Positions 34,789-43,675 of a stretch of DNA of 64,000 nt are shown in pieces. A program made the translations under genes and the position numbers. This DNA is from DAOPYU01 sp942493245 (GTDB lineage Bacteria > Sumerlaeota > Sumerlaeia > UBA8349). The notes under the pieces are model-generated. The model was not told where the DNA came from. It searched no databases and saw nothing but the letters and a program-made list of their open reading frames with translations. The stretch is from the NCBI GenBank assembly GCA_942493245.1, contig OW818685.1, positions 1,240,001 through 1,304,000 of the forward strand, in the 5' to 3' direction. How positions within the stretch are numbered: position 1 is the stretch's first letter; each line of letters opens with the position of its first letter.

Positions 34789-36837
34789 ATGTTCCGCTCT
34801 GTTGTTGTCGGCGTTCAGCCGCTTTGTTTCCCCCAGTCTGTTCAATCGGGATTCCGTTCGCGCCTGTTCCTGTTTCTATTTCTTCTGAGCGTTCTTTCTA
34901 CATCGGCTGGGGCGCAGACGGCTCTGACTCCCACAGGGGCGGGGACTTCGTCCAACCCGTACAAGATTGCCCGGTTGGAACATCTGGTCTGGATGCAGGA
35001 GCGGGCGGAGTCGAGCGCCGGAAAGTACTACATACTGTCGAGCGCCATCGATGCATCCGACACGTCCGACTGGAATGACGACCATACGGAAACCTCCACG
35101 CTCGAAGGGTTCTATCCCATTGGAGTGGCCCATTATCCTTTCGAAGGGTATTTCAACGGCAACGGGTACGCTATCACGGGCCTGACGGTCAATCGGCCCG
35201 ATGCGGATTATGTCGGCCTGTTTGGGTACATTGGCAAGGGGGGATGGGTTCGGAATCTGTCGGTGAGCGGGTCCATGATGGGTCGGGGACAGGTGGGCGG
35301 TCTGGCCGGATACAACGCCCACGGCACGATCGAAAACTGTTCTTCCTCGGCCTCCGTGACTGCCAGTACCTACGCGGCCGGAGGGCTGGTCGGGGCGAAC
35401 GGGGGGAATATCCGGAACTGCTATGCCACCGGCTCGGTGACCGGTGTCGAAAATGTGGGGGGGCTGGCCGGATGGAACAATTCGGACGGCGGCATTCGGT
35501 ACTGTTACGCCAGGGGCGCTGTTTCCGGTACCGCCAAGGTGGGAGGATTCACCGGCGGGGGGACCGACGGCACGATTGTGTTGTGTTTCTGGGACATGGA
35601 AACCACGGAGCAGGACTATACGGCGGACTCCGGCAGCTGCTATGGCCGGACCACCGACGAGATGCAACAGCAGGCCACCTATGTGGGGTGGGATTTCGAG
35701 AAAGTCTGGACGATCGGCACCAGTTACCCCACCCTGCGGGCGCCGCTTTTCACTCTGGACCTTCTGGCGCTCGGGCCGGGAGTCTTGACAGGGACGGGCG
35801 GGACCTACCCCGCTGGAACTCAGGTGACCCTGACCGCGAAGCCAAACGACGGTTGCCGGTTTGTCGGGTGGACGGGCGACGTATCCGACGCGTCGAAAGG
35901 GACCAATCCGCTGGTGGTGACGATGAACCGGGACAAGGCGATCCGGGCGAAATTCGCCACGGACCTCGATGCGTACCGCTACAAGGTGAAACCGGTGAAC
36001 TGCACGGTGACCGGCGGAGTGGACGGAGGGTACGTTCTGGCGGGGCAGGCCGTGACCGTGTCGGGCACCAGCGCCGCGAGTTCGCTCAAGATTGTCAAAG
36101 AGAAGGTATTGAAGACGGATGCTCCGGCCACGCATCTGCTCGATGACGCGGCGATCACCACCCTGACGATTTCGGGCGATTTTGGCGCGTTCTACAGCGA
36201 GGCGGCCATCGGCGGTCTGACGGCAGGTGGCGCGGTCAAGAGCGTCACGACGAAAGCGGCGGTGGAGCGGATCGAGGCGCAGTCCGTGGGGACGGTTCGC
36301 GTGACCGGTCAGGCGGATTCGTCCAAAAACGAGACGGCTTTTCTTTCCATCCTGACCCCGGGGCCGGGCGGAAAAATGTCGGTCGCGCTCAATGGCGTTG
36401 TGTTGCGGGAACTCGTCACGGCTCAGGAAGTCGGGCAAGTGACCGTGGCCTCGAAGGTGTGGCAGGATTTGGAAACCCGGGTCAAAACCTATTCACTGGG
36501 AGGCGTCGGGGGAGTGGGCAATGATTCTTTCCAGATGCAGGTCCTCTCGCTTGGCGCCCTGTCGGTCAAATCGGTGACCTTTGGCGGTCAGGCGCGTGGG
36601 GGCAACATCGGCACGTCCGGCAAGCCGGAGCGGATGGTAATCGGGGTGTCGGACGACCGGGTCCAGACCATCACGGGCCGGAACATCTCCTTCTATTGCA
36701 CGGTTGGCGGGGGGAGTGGTGCGATCAACAAGATCGCCGCCGAGGCCACGCTCGAGGGCAAAGCCTGGGTCAAAAAGGTGGGGAAGATCACGGCGGGGAC
36801 GAGCAAGTTGAACTTCTCGGTCGTGCCGCCGGTATGA
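34789..36837 (+). CDS. secreted GLUG-repeat and InlB-type B-repeat surface protein
   Basis: ATG 34789 is preceded by GGGAG and starts a long signal peptide ending near SAGA (about residue 43). The N-terminal half has at least four GLUG-type repeats, each reading like VGGLAGxN...IxNCxxSGSVTG (about residues 145-260), which form a beta-helix in adhesins and IgA-type surface proteins. One divergent InlB B-repeat follows (GGTYPAGTQVTLTAKPNDGCRFVGWTGD, about 335-360). The rest is beta-rich and unclassified, with no recognisable anchor. Probably a surface or extracellular binding protein. It is followed 133 bases later by the GH53-like gene. Confidence 0.85.
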   Translation: MFRSVVVGVQPLCFPQSVQSGFRSRLFLFLFLLSVLSTSAGAQTALTPTGAGTSSNPYKIARLEHLVWMQERAESSAGKYYILSSAIDASDTSDWNDDHTETSTLEGFYPIGVAHYPFEGYFNGNGYAITGLTVNRPDADYVGLFGYIGKGGWVRNLSVSGSMMGRGQVGGLAGYNAHGTIENCSSSASVTASTYAAGGLVGANGGNIRNCYATGSVTGVENVGGLAGWNNSDGGIRYCYARGAVSGTAKVGGFTGGGTDGTIVLCFWDMETTEQDYTADSGSCYGRTTDEMQQQATYVGWDFEKVWTIGTSYPTLRAPLFTLDLLALGPGVLTGTGGTYPAGTQVTLTAKPNDGCRFVGWTGDVSDASKGTNPLVVTMNRDKAIRAKFATDLDAYRYKVKPVNCTVTGGVDGGYVLAGQAVTVSGTSAASSLKIVKEKVLKTDAPATHLLDDAAITTLTISGDFGAFYSEAAIGGLTAGGAVKSVTTKAAVERIEAQSVGTVRVTGQADSSKNETAFLSILTPGPGGKMSVALNGVVLRELVTAQEVGQVTVASKVWQDLETRVKTYSLGGVGGVGNDSFQMQVLSLGALSVKSVTFGGQARGGNIGTSGKPERMVIGVSDDRVQTITGRNISFYCTVGGGSGAINKIAAEATLEGKAWVKKVGKITAGTSKLNFSVVPPV

Positions 36838-36970
36838 GAATTTGAAATTTCCCTTTTCCTGGGATGTAACCTTCTGGCCGTTGGTGCGTATAAGATTCAA
36901 TGAAAGCGCCTCGACTTAACAGGCGACTTCGTGTATCCAATACCAGAGAGCAACCAGAAGGGAAACGACC

Positions 36971-38053
36971 ATGCGAGTCAGGCGAACGATCCAGATACTG
37001 TCGGTTCTTTTTTTTCTCATGTCGGCGCTGGGGCTTTTTCGGGCGGTTGTGATGGGGGCGGAGGCGGGGACGCCCGTCCCCAGGGGCCACCGTTTGCTCG
37101 GAATGGCTGTGTCGGAGTCGGAGAATAAGAAATTCGATGAAGCCATGGCCCTGGCCAAATCCGCGGGCGTTCAAGTCGTGAATCTCAAGTTGGATTGGGA
37201 CGATGTCGAGAAAAAGCCCGGCGTGTTCGATTCGCCCTGGCCCAAGGTGGCCAACCTTTATTACCCGCATCAGAACGTTCAGTTGAGTCTGCGGCTCTCG
37301 ACGCTGGACACGGGCCAGAACCGCATCCCGAAGGACCTGCGGGGGAAGCCGTTCGACGATCCGGCGGTCATCGAGCGGTTCAACCAGTTCCTCGACTACG
37401 TGCTCGACCAGATGCCGGACCTGACGCTTTCCGAACTTTCGATCGGGAACGAGGTGGATGGGGTTCTGGGAAAAGAAGAGAAAAAATGGCAGCAATACGG
37501 CCGCTTCTTCGCCGCGACCCGCGAGCACGCGCGCCAGAAGCGGAAGGATCTGAAGGTCGGGGTTTCGATCATGTTTTCGGGGCACACCGGCCCGGCGGCC
37601 CGGTTTGCCGAAGCGATCAACAAAGAGACGGATCTGGTGATGGTCTCCTACTATCCGTTGGATTCGGCCTTCAAGGTTCGCGATCCGAAAGTGGTCCATG
37701 AGGATTTCGAGACGATCTGCAAGAAGTACCCGAATCGCCCGATCTCCTTCCTCGAAGCGGGGTATCCCTCCGGCGAGCGGTGCGGCAGTTCCGAACTGAA
37801 GCAGCAGCAGTTTGTGGAGGAATTGTTCGCGGCCTGGGATCGACACGCGGACCAGATAGAATGCGTTACGTTTATCTGGCTGAACGATACATCGGAATCC
37901 GCGGTCAAGGGGTTCACGAAGTATTACGGCAGTTCGAACCCGGCCTTCGTGGATTACCTCAGTACCCTGGGGCTGAGGACGTTCAAAGGAGCGGGTGTTG
38001 ACAAACCGGCTTTCACTGCGTTACAAAAACAAAGTAAAGCTCGGGGGTGGTGA
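36971..38053 (+). CDS. secreted clan GH-A glycoside hydrolase, GH53-like
   Basis: A signal peptide (about 1-30) leads into a TIM barrel with the two glutamates of clan GH-A: acid/base in SIGNEVDG (about 156-163) and nucleophile in SFLEAGYPSG (about 258-267). Barrel context such as VNLKLDWDDVEKKPG (about 70-84), VSYYPLD (about 223) and the Trp-containing FIWLNDTSES (about 304) is intact. The closest family by pattern is GH53 (endo-beta-1,4-galactanase), though the sequence is short, and GH5- or DUF-type relatives are possible. AGAAGGGAAAC precedes the ATG. Confidence 0.78.
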   Translation: MRVRRTIQILSVLFFLMSALGLFRAVVMGAEAGTPVPRGHRLLGMAVSESENKKFDEAMALAKSAGVQVVNLKLDWDDVEKKPGVFDSPWPKVANLYYPHQNVQLSLRLSTLDTGQNRIPKDLRGKPFDDPAVIERFNQFLDYVLDQMPDLTLSELSIGNEVDGVLGKEEKKWQQYGRFFAATREHARQKRKDLKVGVSIMFSGHTGPAARFAEAINKETDLVMVSYYPLDSAFKVRDPKVVHEDFETICKKYPNRPISFLEAGYPSGERCGSSELKQQQFVEELFAAWDRHADQIECVTFIWLNDTSESAVKGFTKYYGSSNPAFVDYLSTLGLRTFKGAGVDKPAFTALQKQSKARGW

Positions 38054-38100
38054 TGAAAAACAGGGACAGGTTGGAATTGAAGGGATCAATTGAGGAATAA

Positions 38101-38751
38101 ATGACCGGCACGCGCATCAAAATCTGTGGCATCACGAACGAGGAAGACGCTCTGGCGACGGCGCGGCTGGGGGTGGATTTTCTGGGGTTCGTGTTCTATC
38201 CGCCCAGTCCGCGTTACGTGGAACCCGAGCGCGCGGGGGAGATTGCGCGGCGCGTGCGGGACGCGCTGGGCGCGGCGGCGCCCCGGTTCATCGGGGTGTT
38301 TGTGGACGAGAGCGCCGAGCGCGTCGAGTCCATTCGACGCACCGCCGGACTGGACGGCGTGCAGTTCTGTGGAGACGAAACCCCCGAGACGGTTCGCGCC
38401 TGCGCTCCTCTGCGCATCCGCACCCTCTCGCTCCAGACGCTCGACCGCCTGGGGCGTTTCGACGTGGACGCTTACCTGTGCGACACGCATGCGCCCGAGC
38501 AGAAGGGCGGGACCGGGTTGGCGTACGAATACGAACAGTTGCGGCCCTGGGTGGATCGGTATCGGATCATCATCGCCGGGGGGCTGACGCCCGAGACCGT
38601 CGGGCCGGTGGTGGCGAGTCTGCGACCGTGGGGGGTGGATGTGTCCAGCGCGATCGAGTCGGCTCCGGGTCGGAAGGACCCCGCGCTTGTGCGCGCCTTC
38701 GTCGAAGCGATTCGCCGGGCGGACGCCGGGCGGGAGGGACAGAAGTCCTGA
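38101..38751 (+). CDS. trpF: phosphoribosylanthranilate isomerase
   Basis: The 216-residue single-domain TIM barrel converts N-(5-phosphoribosyl)anthranilate to CdRP in tryptophan synthesis. The general base KICGIT (Cys at about 9), the FVFYPPSPRYV block (about 38-48), GVFVDES, and the general acid Asp in CDTHAPEQKGGTG (about 127) are intact; the phosphate site is AGGLTPETV (about 159) and DVSSAIES (about 180). No other trp gene is in the window, so it is a stand-alone gene. Confidence 0.95.
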   Translation: MTGTRIKICGITNEEDALATARLGVDFLGFVFYPPSPRYVEPERAGEIARRVRDALGAAAPRFIGVFVDESAERVESIRRTAGLDGVQFCGDETPETVRACAPLRIRTLSLQTLDRLGRFDVDAYLCDTHAPEQKGGTGLAYEYEQLRPWVDRYRIIIAGGLTPETVGPVVASLRPWGVDVSSAIESAPGRKDPALVRAFVEAIRRADAGREGQKS

Positions 38752-38775
38752 ATCTGAGAAAACCGCAACCGCTGG

Positions 38776-38896
38776 AACCACGAAATACCCGAAACACACG
38801 GAAACCACAATGACTGCAAGGAACCACGGAATACACGGAATACACGGAATACACAGAAAAATGAGGTTTCCGTGTATTCAGTGTATTCCGTGGTCC
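38776..38896. repeat. CACGAA/CACGGAA-type inverted repeat, copy 2
   Basis: AACCACGAAATACCCGAAACACACGGAAA is followed by GAACCACGGAATACACGG with a tandem ATACACGGA (38821-38850), and then its inverse ending CCGTGGTCC (to 38896). The two arms can form a hairpin of about 25 bp. It fills the gap between trpF and the phosphopantetheinyl transferase gene. Confidence 0.75.
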
Positions 38897-38911
38897 TTTG
38901 TTTTCCTGCTG

Positions 38912-39715
38912 TCATTCATTTTCGGGGACATCCCGACCCGGTTCCCACTCCCAGTCGTAATACCGGACCTGGCGCGGGGGAGGGGTGGTGGTGAGGGCGG
39001 CGTGGTAGCCTTCTTCCATCGGCAGGTCCGCCATCCAGTATTGTGACTGCCGGTCTATCTCCATTTTCAACTCCAGCAGGCGCGCCGGTTCTCTCGGGTC
39101 CAATGAGACGGAAAAAAGGGACAGGCTCTCGGAGAGTCCCGTCGCACGGGCTTTCAGGAACGATTCCTTCCGCGCCCAGCAACAGAAAAACGCCCGGAAA
39201 CGCCACGGTTCCTCGAGCGCTTCGAGCGCGGCCACCTCGCGTTCGGAGAAGAAACGCCGCGCCAGGGAGAGGTATTCCTGCTTGGGACGCACTTTTTCCA
39301 CATCCACCCCGACCTCGACCCCGCGCGCCACGGCCAGTACCACCCGTTCGCCCGAGTGCGAGAGGTTGAAGCGGTACGCGCTCCCGGCGGGTCCTCCTTC
39401 CAGAAAAGGCTTTCCCTGTTCTCCGATGCCGAACGCCAGACTTTCGGGGGACAGATTCAGGTAACGCCCCAGCGCTCGTCGCGCCATTGCCCGTCCCAGG
39501 ACGAACTGGTGGCGGCGCCGCGCGTGCAGGTACCGCCTCGCCCGCCCGTGTTCTTCTTCACTGAGAAGAGACCAATCGGCTTCGTTTTCCCCCGCTTCAT
39601 CGAGCCGTGCACGCCAGACATCCACGTCACCCGTTTCCAGAAGGAAGGGACAGGTGTGCGCGGGCGACCAGGTCGAAACGGGGGATCTTTCTTGTGGGTT
39701 TTCCATACACGCCAT
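38912..39715 (-). CDS. 4'-phosphopantetheinyl transferase superfamily protein (Sfp-like)
   Basis: The 267-residue length fits the two-domain Sfp/Gsp class, not the short AcpS. Diagnostic motifs are FNLSHSGERVVLAV (about 115-128), GVDVEKVRP (about 135-143) with the magnesium-binding Asp/Glu, and the signature WARKESFLKA (about 178-187). It would attach phosphopantetheine to acyl or peptidyl carrier proteins. No PKS or NRPS is in the window; the ole cluster 1-5 kb away is lipid-related but does not need a carrier protein. The start may be the ATG at 39706. Confidence 0.93.
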   Translation of the reverse strand: MACMENPQERSPVSTWSPAHTCPFLLETGDVDVWRARLDEAGENEADWSLLSEEEHGRARRYLHARRRHQFVLGRAMARRALGRYLNLSPESLAFGIGEQGKPFLEGGPAGSAYRFNLSHSGERVVLAVARGVEVGVDVEKVRPKQEYLSLARRFFSEREVAALEALEEPWRFRAFFCCWARKESFLKARATGLSESLSLFSVSLDPREPARLLELKMEIDRQSQYWMADLPMEEGYHAALTTTPPPRQVRYYDWEWEPGRDVPENE

Positions 39716-39737
39716 TCCTCACTGTTTTACCGCATTC

Positions 39738-39784
39738 AACCACGAAACACATTCGACCACGAAAGGCACGAAACACACGAAAAC
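39738..39784. repeat. CACGAA-type repeat, copy 3
   Basis: AACCACGAAACACATTCGACCACGAAAGGCACGAAACACACGAAA is a head-to-tail array of the unit, without an inverted partner. Confidence 0.65.
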
Positions 39785-39864
39785 CGAACAATCTTCAGAA
39801 CCGACGATCTCCCGGCCACCGAGTTTTTTTGTTGGGCCTTGTGGATATTCCAGACCGCAAAACT

Positions 39865-40323
39865 TTACATCCCTTCCTTTTCTTCAGTTTTTCCCTGTTG
39901 CGTTCGGATTTTTCTCTGGAACACATTCACAATCCAACCCGCTGTGACTGCCATTGCGAAATACTGCAAGGTTCCAGCGATACTGAAGAACGCCAAGGGC
40001 AACCAGAAGTTTCTCACCATAAATGAGACGGTTCCCTGGGAGCAGAACAGTTCATCTGCCGCAAGAAGCAGGAGCGAGGAGGGGAGATCAATGAGATCGA
40101 ACAATAGCCATCCCATGAGCGCCTCTCCATGACCTTGCGCAACACTCTGCCAGATGGAAATGCCGTTCAACAGGACAAGCAGAAGATGAATCATGGCCAA
40201 AGTAAGCGCGGAAATCAATAGGGGGGAAATCCTTCTGGCATTTCTGATGAGCAGGATGGAAAGCCCGATACCCAGAAGGATCACGAAAGCAACCTGTAGC
40301 GAAACCCCCAGAGATTCGAACAT
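39865..40323 (-). CDS. four-helix membrane protein of unknown function
   Basis: The 152 residues form four hydrophobic segments (about 6-27, 31-53, 72-92, 104-130) and a basic, polar C-terminus. ATG 40323 has AGAGGG upstream and directly precedes the first helix; ATG 40368 would add 15 polar residues. I do not recognise a family. It follows the methyltransferase gene (stop at 40369) by 45 bases on the same strand and may be the end of the ole-containing unit. Confidence 0.65.
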   Translation of the reverse strand: MFESLGVSLQVAFVILLGIGLSILLIRNARRISPLLISALTLAMIHLLLVLLNGISIWQSVAQGHGEALMGWLLFDLIDLPSSLLLLAADELFCSQGTVSFMVRNFWLPLAFFSIAGTLQYFAMAVTAGWIVNVFQRKIRTQQGKTEEKEGM

Positions 40324-40368
40324 GCGGTATCCCTCTTTCGTACAGTTTTCGAAACGGTAAATACCCAC

Positions 40369-40833
40369 TCACAACACAAACGGTACCACCCGCCGGGTGC
40401 GGTGGCTGTAGGCTTCGTAGTCGGGGAAACGCTCCTTCAGCAACCGCTCCTCGATCCCCATCTTGATCCACAGGTCCACCGCCAGCACCCCCCACGCCAC
40501 CAGCCGCACCCCGTTGAAACCAAGCAGGAGGAACGCCAGCGTGATCAGGAGACCGCCGGTGTACATCGGGTGTCGAACATACCGGTAGGGGCCGTGGGAC
40601 AGCAACCGGGCCTCCGGTTTTACTTCCGGACTGACCCGCAGTTGCCGTCCCATCGTGACCAGCGCCCACAAAAAAATCGCCCCGCCCGGCGCCAGAGCGG
40701 CCCACCCCACCAGACGGTTCCACGGATACGCGCCCCAGAACAGCACCCCACAGATCGAAACAACCTGAACCGCCACGATGAGGCGATATCCTTCCTTTGA
40801 AGCGAAACGAGAGAGTGAAGTTTTCTCGTTCAT
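40369..40833 (-). CDS. ICMT/PEMT-like membrane methyltransferase
   Basis: The 154 residues match the isoprenylcysteine carboxyl methyltransferase superfamily: three to four membrane helices, the signature LLSHGPYRYVRHPMYTGGLL (about 78-97) with the Arg-His-Pro-x-Tyr AdoMet-binding motif, and the EERLLKERFPDYEAY motif (about 125-139). The bacterial substrate is unknown; fatty-chain or small hydrophobic acceptors are usual guesses. The start is uncertain: ATG 40833 fits the fold, while 40902 and 40974 are in frame. It lies downstream of oleD on the same strand, so co-transcription is likely. Confidence 0.8.
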   Translation of the reverse strand: MNEKTSLSRFASKEGYRLIVAVQVVSICGVLFWGAYPWNRLVGWAALAPGGAIFLWALVTMGRQLRVSPEVKPEARLLSHGPYRYVRHPMYTGGLLITLAFLLLGFNGVRLVAWGVLAVDLWIKMGIEERLLKERFPDYEAYSHRTRRVVPFVL

Positions 40834-40928
40834 TCGTTCTTCTTCCCGGGCACGGCGGTCGAGGCGCTTGAGCAACACCGAGCGATTTCGAGTTTCTGCC
40901 ATTGTGGTGGCCCGCATCCTCGATTTTC

Positions 40929-41993
40929 TCATTGCATCCACGACGGCCGTTCCGGCCCCTGCAACCATGCCTCCAACCGGTTCAGCCCCTCCCGGATCGG
41001 AATTCTGGGGACATAGGCGAAGTCGCGCCGGGCAGCGCTCAGGTCGAACCAGTGCGCCGTCGCCAGTTGCCGTGCGACGAACCGCGTCAGGGGCGGCTCC
41101 TCCTCCCGGCCCAGGAGGCCGTACCCCTTTTCGAGCAACCATCCGGCCACAGAGGCGACTCCGGACGACACACTGCGTTTTACGGGTGGGACTCCCGCCG
41201 CCGCCAGGATCGAGTTGATCAGCGCCGCCATCGGCATCGGTTCGCCGTTGGAGATGAAATACGCTCGTCCCGCCGGGGAGTTCCCTTTTTCTCTCGTCCT
41301 TCTGTCCCCTTCATCCGTCCCTTTTATTCCCGGCAGGTCGGCGCCCAGTCGTTTCGCCGCCAGCAGGTGCGCTTCGGCGGCGTTCTCGACATAGACCGAA
41401 TCCACCCGTTTGAGGCCGCCTCCCACCAGGCGCAGTTTCCCGGCGCGCGCCCGTTCCACCAGCCGGGGTACCAGGTGCGGGTCACCCGGTCCCCAGATCA
41501 GATGGGGCCGCAACGCCACGGTCGCCAATTGGGGACCGTTCGCCAGGAGGACCAACCGCTCCGCTTCGGCCTTGGTCTGGGGGTAGAACGCCAAAAATTG
41601 CTCCGGGTAGGGTTCGCGCTCGTCCACCCCTTCCTGGTCGCGCCCGCCGAAGGTCACACTGGGCGAACTGGTGAATATCAGGCGGGGGGCTCCATGCCGC
41701 CGACACGCCTCGATCACGTTCACCGTTCCCGCCACGTTGGCCTGATAATACTCTTCATACGCGCCCCAGACCCCCGCTTTGGCGGCCACATGAAAGACCG
41801 TGTCGCACCCCTCCACCGCCCGGCTCACCGCTTCGGGATCGCCCAGGTCTCCCCGCAGGGTTTCCAGCCCAGCCGCGCGCAACGCCGGGTAGTCGCCTCG
41901 GGCCAGCGAGCGGACCTGCGCTCCCTGCGCGAGCAGTTGGCGCGTCACCACGCCTCCCAGAAAGCCGCCTGCTCCGGTTACCAGCGCCTTCAT
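40929..41993 (-). CDS. oleD: 2-alkyl-3-oxoalkanoate reductase of olefin biosynthesis
   Basis: The 354-residue extended SDR reduces the beta-keto acid made by OleA to a beta-hydroxy acid. Features are TGAGGFLGGVVTRQLL (residues 6-21), the GDYPALRAAGLE and RGDLGD pair, FHVAAKAGVWG (about 68-78), the catalytic FTSSPSVTFGG (about 105) and YPQTKAEAE (about 137-145). An unusual charged insert (about residues 219-236, encoded 41,285-41,335 by a purine-rich stretch on the coding strand) interrupts the C-terminal part. The start ATG overlaps the oleC stop by 4 bases, so translation is coupled. Confidence 0.88.
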   Translation of the reverse strand: MKALVTGAGGFLGGVVTRQLLAQGAQVRSLARGDYPALRAAGLETLRGDLGDPEAVSRAVEGCDTVFHVAAKAGVWGAYEEYYQANVAGTVNVIEACRRHGAPRLIFTSSPSVTFGGRDQEGVDEREPYPEQFLAFYPQTKAEAERLVLLANGPQLATVALRPHLIWGPGDPHLVPRLVERARAGKLRLVGGGLKRVDSVYVENAAEAHLLAAKRLGADLPGIKGTDEGDRRTREKGNSPAGRAYFISNGEPMPMAALINSILAAAGVPPVKRSVSSGVASVAGWLLEKGYGLLGREEEPPLTRFVARQLATAHWFDLSAARRDFAYVPRIPIREGLNRLEAWLQGPERPSWMQ

Positions 41994-43675
41994 CGCACCT
42001 TCTCCCGCGCCCAGACGGCCAGTTTTTCTCGAAAAATCTTCGCGTTGTGCCGGATGTCCACCGGAAAACCGGGATGGACCCGGATATCGCGAATCCCGCG
42101 GGTGTGCGGGTACCGCGCGCCGATATCGAGCAGTTCCTCGGTCAGTTGTCGGATCGCCACCGCGCTCCAGTTCCCCGGACGCTCCAGTTCCACACACAAC
42201 ACCGGGCGCATGTGGCCCGGTTCGCCCACCCCCACCAGCGCCGTACGCGCCACTTGGGGGTGCGTGTTGAAAACCCGTTCGCAGGGGATCGTGAAGAGCG
42301 TCCCGTTGGCCGTTTCGACCCGGTGGGCCTTGCGTCCGCAGAACCAGAGTCGTCCCTGTTCGTCGAAGTACCCCACGTCGCCCATCCGGTGGTAGAATCC
42401 GCCGTTCTCCGGATCGGGAATCTTGGCCAGCGCGGTCTGATCGGGCCTTTTGTAGTACTCGCGCGTCACACGCGGTCCCTTGACCACCACCTCGCCGATT
42501 TCTCCCACAGGCTGGCGCAGATCGTTCGACCAGCGCTCGATGGGGGAGTCGGTGATCCTAATGACCCGCACCTCGGACCGGGGCGCCGGATGTCCCACGC
42601 ACACCCCGGCTCCTTCCGCCGTCCGGTCCGCCGTTTCGCCCAACAGTTCGTGGGTTCCGATTGAGCACACCGGCAAGGCCTCGGTGGCGCCATAGGGAGT
42701 GAAGACCTCGGCGCCCGCTTTCAGGAGTCCCTGAAAACGTTCCAGATTCTCCGGCGAGGCGGGCGCTCCGGCGGAGATGGCTCGTTTGAGGGAGTGGAAG
42801 TGTTTTTTCGACCGCTCCGCCCACCGCCCCAGTCGGTCGAGCAACGCGGGCGAGGCGAACAGGTTGGTACACTTCCAGTCCTGAATCGCTCGTGACAACC
42901 GGGTCGGGTTCGCCTGCGCCGGACGTGTCGCGTCCATGTCCGGCACCACCGACGTCATGCCGAGCGCCGGGCCGAACAGGGCGAACAGGGGAAACGTCGA
43001 AAGATCCCGCTCGCCCGGGGCGATGCCGTAGAGTTCGCGCAGGCAGCGCACCTGGTCCGCAAAAATTCCGTAGGTATAGACCGCCCCCTTGGGCACTCCC
43101 GTGCTGCCGCTGGTGAACAGGATGGCCGCCACCTCGTCGGCCTCCACCCGGGCCACGGTTTCCTCGGGCGGGGGCTCGCCGGTTGACAGGCGTTCCAACC
43201 CGTTGGTGGAATACCCGCCCCAGAACAGGCGCGGACCGACAGTCACCCGGATTCGCAATGTCTTGCGCGCCCAGCCCAGCACGACCCGCGCCATGTGGGC
43301 TTTGGGAATCCCGATAAACGCTTCCGGCTCCGCCTGGTCCAGGCAATCTTTCAAGTTCTTGAGGCCCATGCCCGGGTCAATCAACACCGGCACGGCGCCG
43401 ATCTTGAAGAGAGCGAAAACCAGTCCAAAAAATTCCAGACTCGGTTTCACCATCAACACCGTCCGCATCCCGCGCGTGATGCCTACATCGCGCAACCCGA
43501 GCGCCAAGCGATTGCTCTCGTCGTCCAACTCGCGAAACGTCCAGACGCGATACGCGACGGCATCTGTCAATCGGTGTGCGCGTTGGACCACCACTGCCGG
43601 TTCATCGGGTAACCGCCGGGCCATCTGGGGCAGAAACGACGCGAAATTGACCGTGACCGGCGGTTCCTCAGCCAT
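41990..43675 (-). CDS. oleC: beta-lactone synthetase (AMP-dependent synthetase family)
   Basis: The 561 residues form an adenylating enzyme: the P-loop FTSGSTGVPKGAV (about 190-202), the PYGATEALPV motif (about 332-341), the MGDVGYFDEQGRLWFCGRKAHR hinge (about 425-446) and a C-terminal RVHPGFPVDIRHNAKIFR lysine segment near 535-550. The N-terminus PQMARRLPDEPAVV and the neighbouring oleB and oleD identify it as OleC, which activates the beta-hydroxy acid with ATP and closes it to a cis-beta-lactone, as opposed to forming an acyl-CoA. Its first bases overlap the end of oleB by 8. Confidence 0.9.
   Translation of the reverse strand: MAEEPPVTVNFASFLPQMARRLPDEPAVVVQRAHRLTDAVAYRVWTFRELDDESNRLALGLRDVGITRGMRTVLMVKPSLEFFGLVFALFKIGAVPVLIDPGMGLKNLKDCLDQAEPEAFIGIPKAHMARVVLGWARKTLRIRVTVGPRLFWGGYSTNGLERLSTGEPPPEETVARVEADEVAAILFTSGSTGVPKGAVYTYGIFADQVRCLRELYGIAPGERDLSTFPLFALFGPALGMTSVVPDMDATRPAQANPTRLSRAIQDWKCTNLFASPALLDRLGRWAERSKKHFHSLKRAISAGAPASPENLERFQGLLKAGAEVFTPYGATEALPVCSIGTHELLGETADRTAEGAGVCVGHPAPRSEVRVIRITDSPIERWSNDLRQPVGEIGEVVVKGPRVTREYYKRPDQTALAKIPDPENGGFYHRMGDVGYFDEQGRLWFCGRKAHRVETANGTLFTIPCERVFNTHPQVARTALVGVGEPGHMRPVLCVELERPGNWSAVAIRQLTEELLDIGARYPHTRGIRDIRVHPGFPVDIRHNAKIFREKLAVWAREKVR

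Noticed and set aside
5194..39784. CRISPR array
   Set aside because: The repeats are dispersed palindromes without regular spacing or unique spacers, and no cas gene is present.
40088..40723. 211-aa minus-strand frame overlapping the ICMT-like methyltransferase
   Set aside because: An alternative frame of the methyltransferase and membrane-protein genes; no motif.
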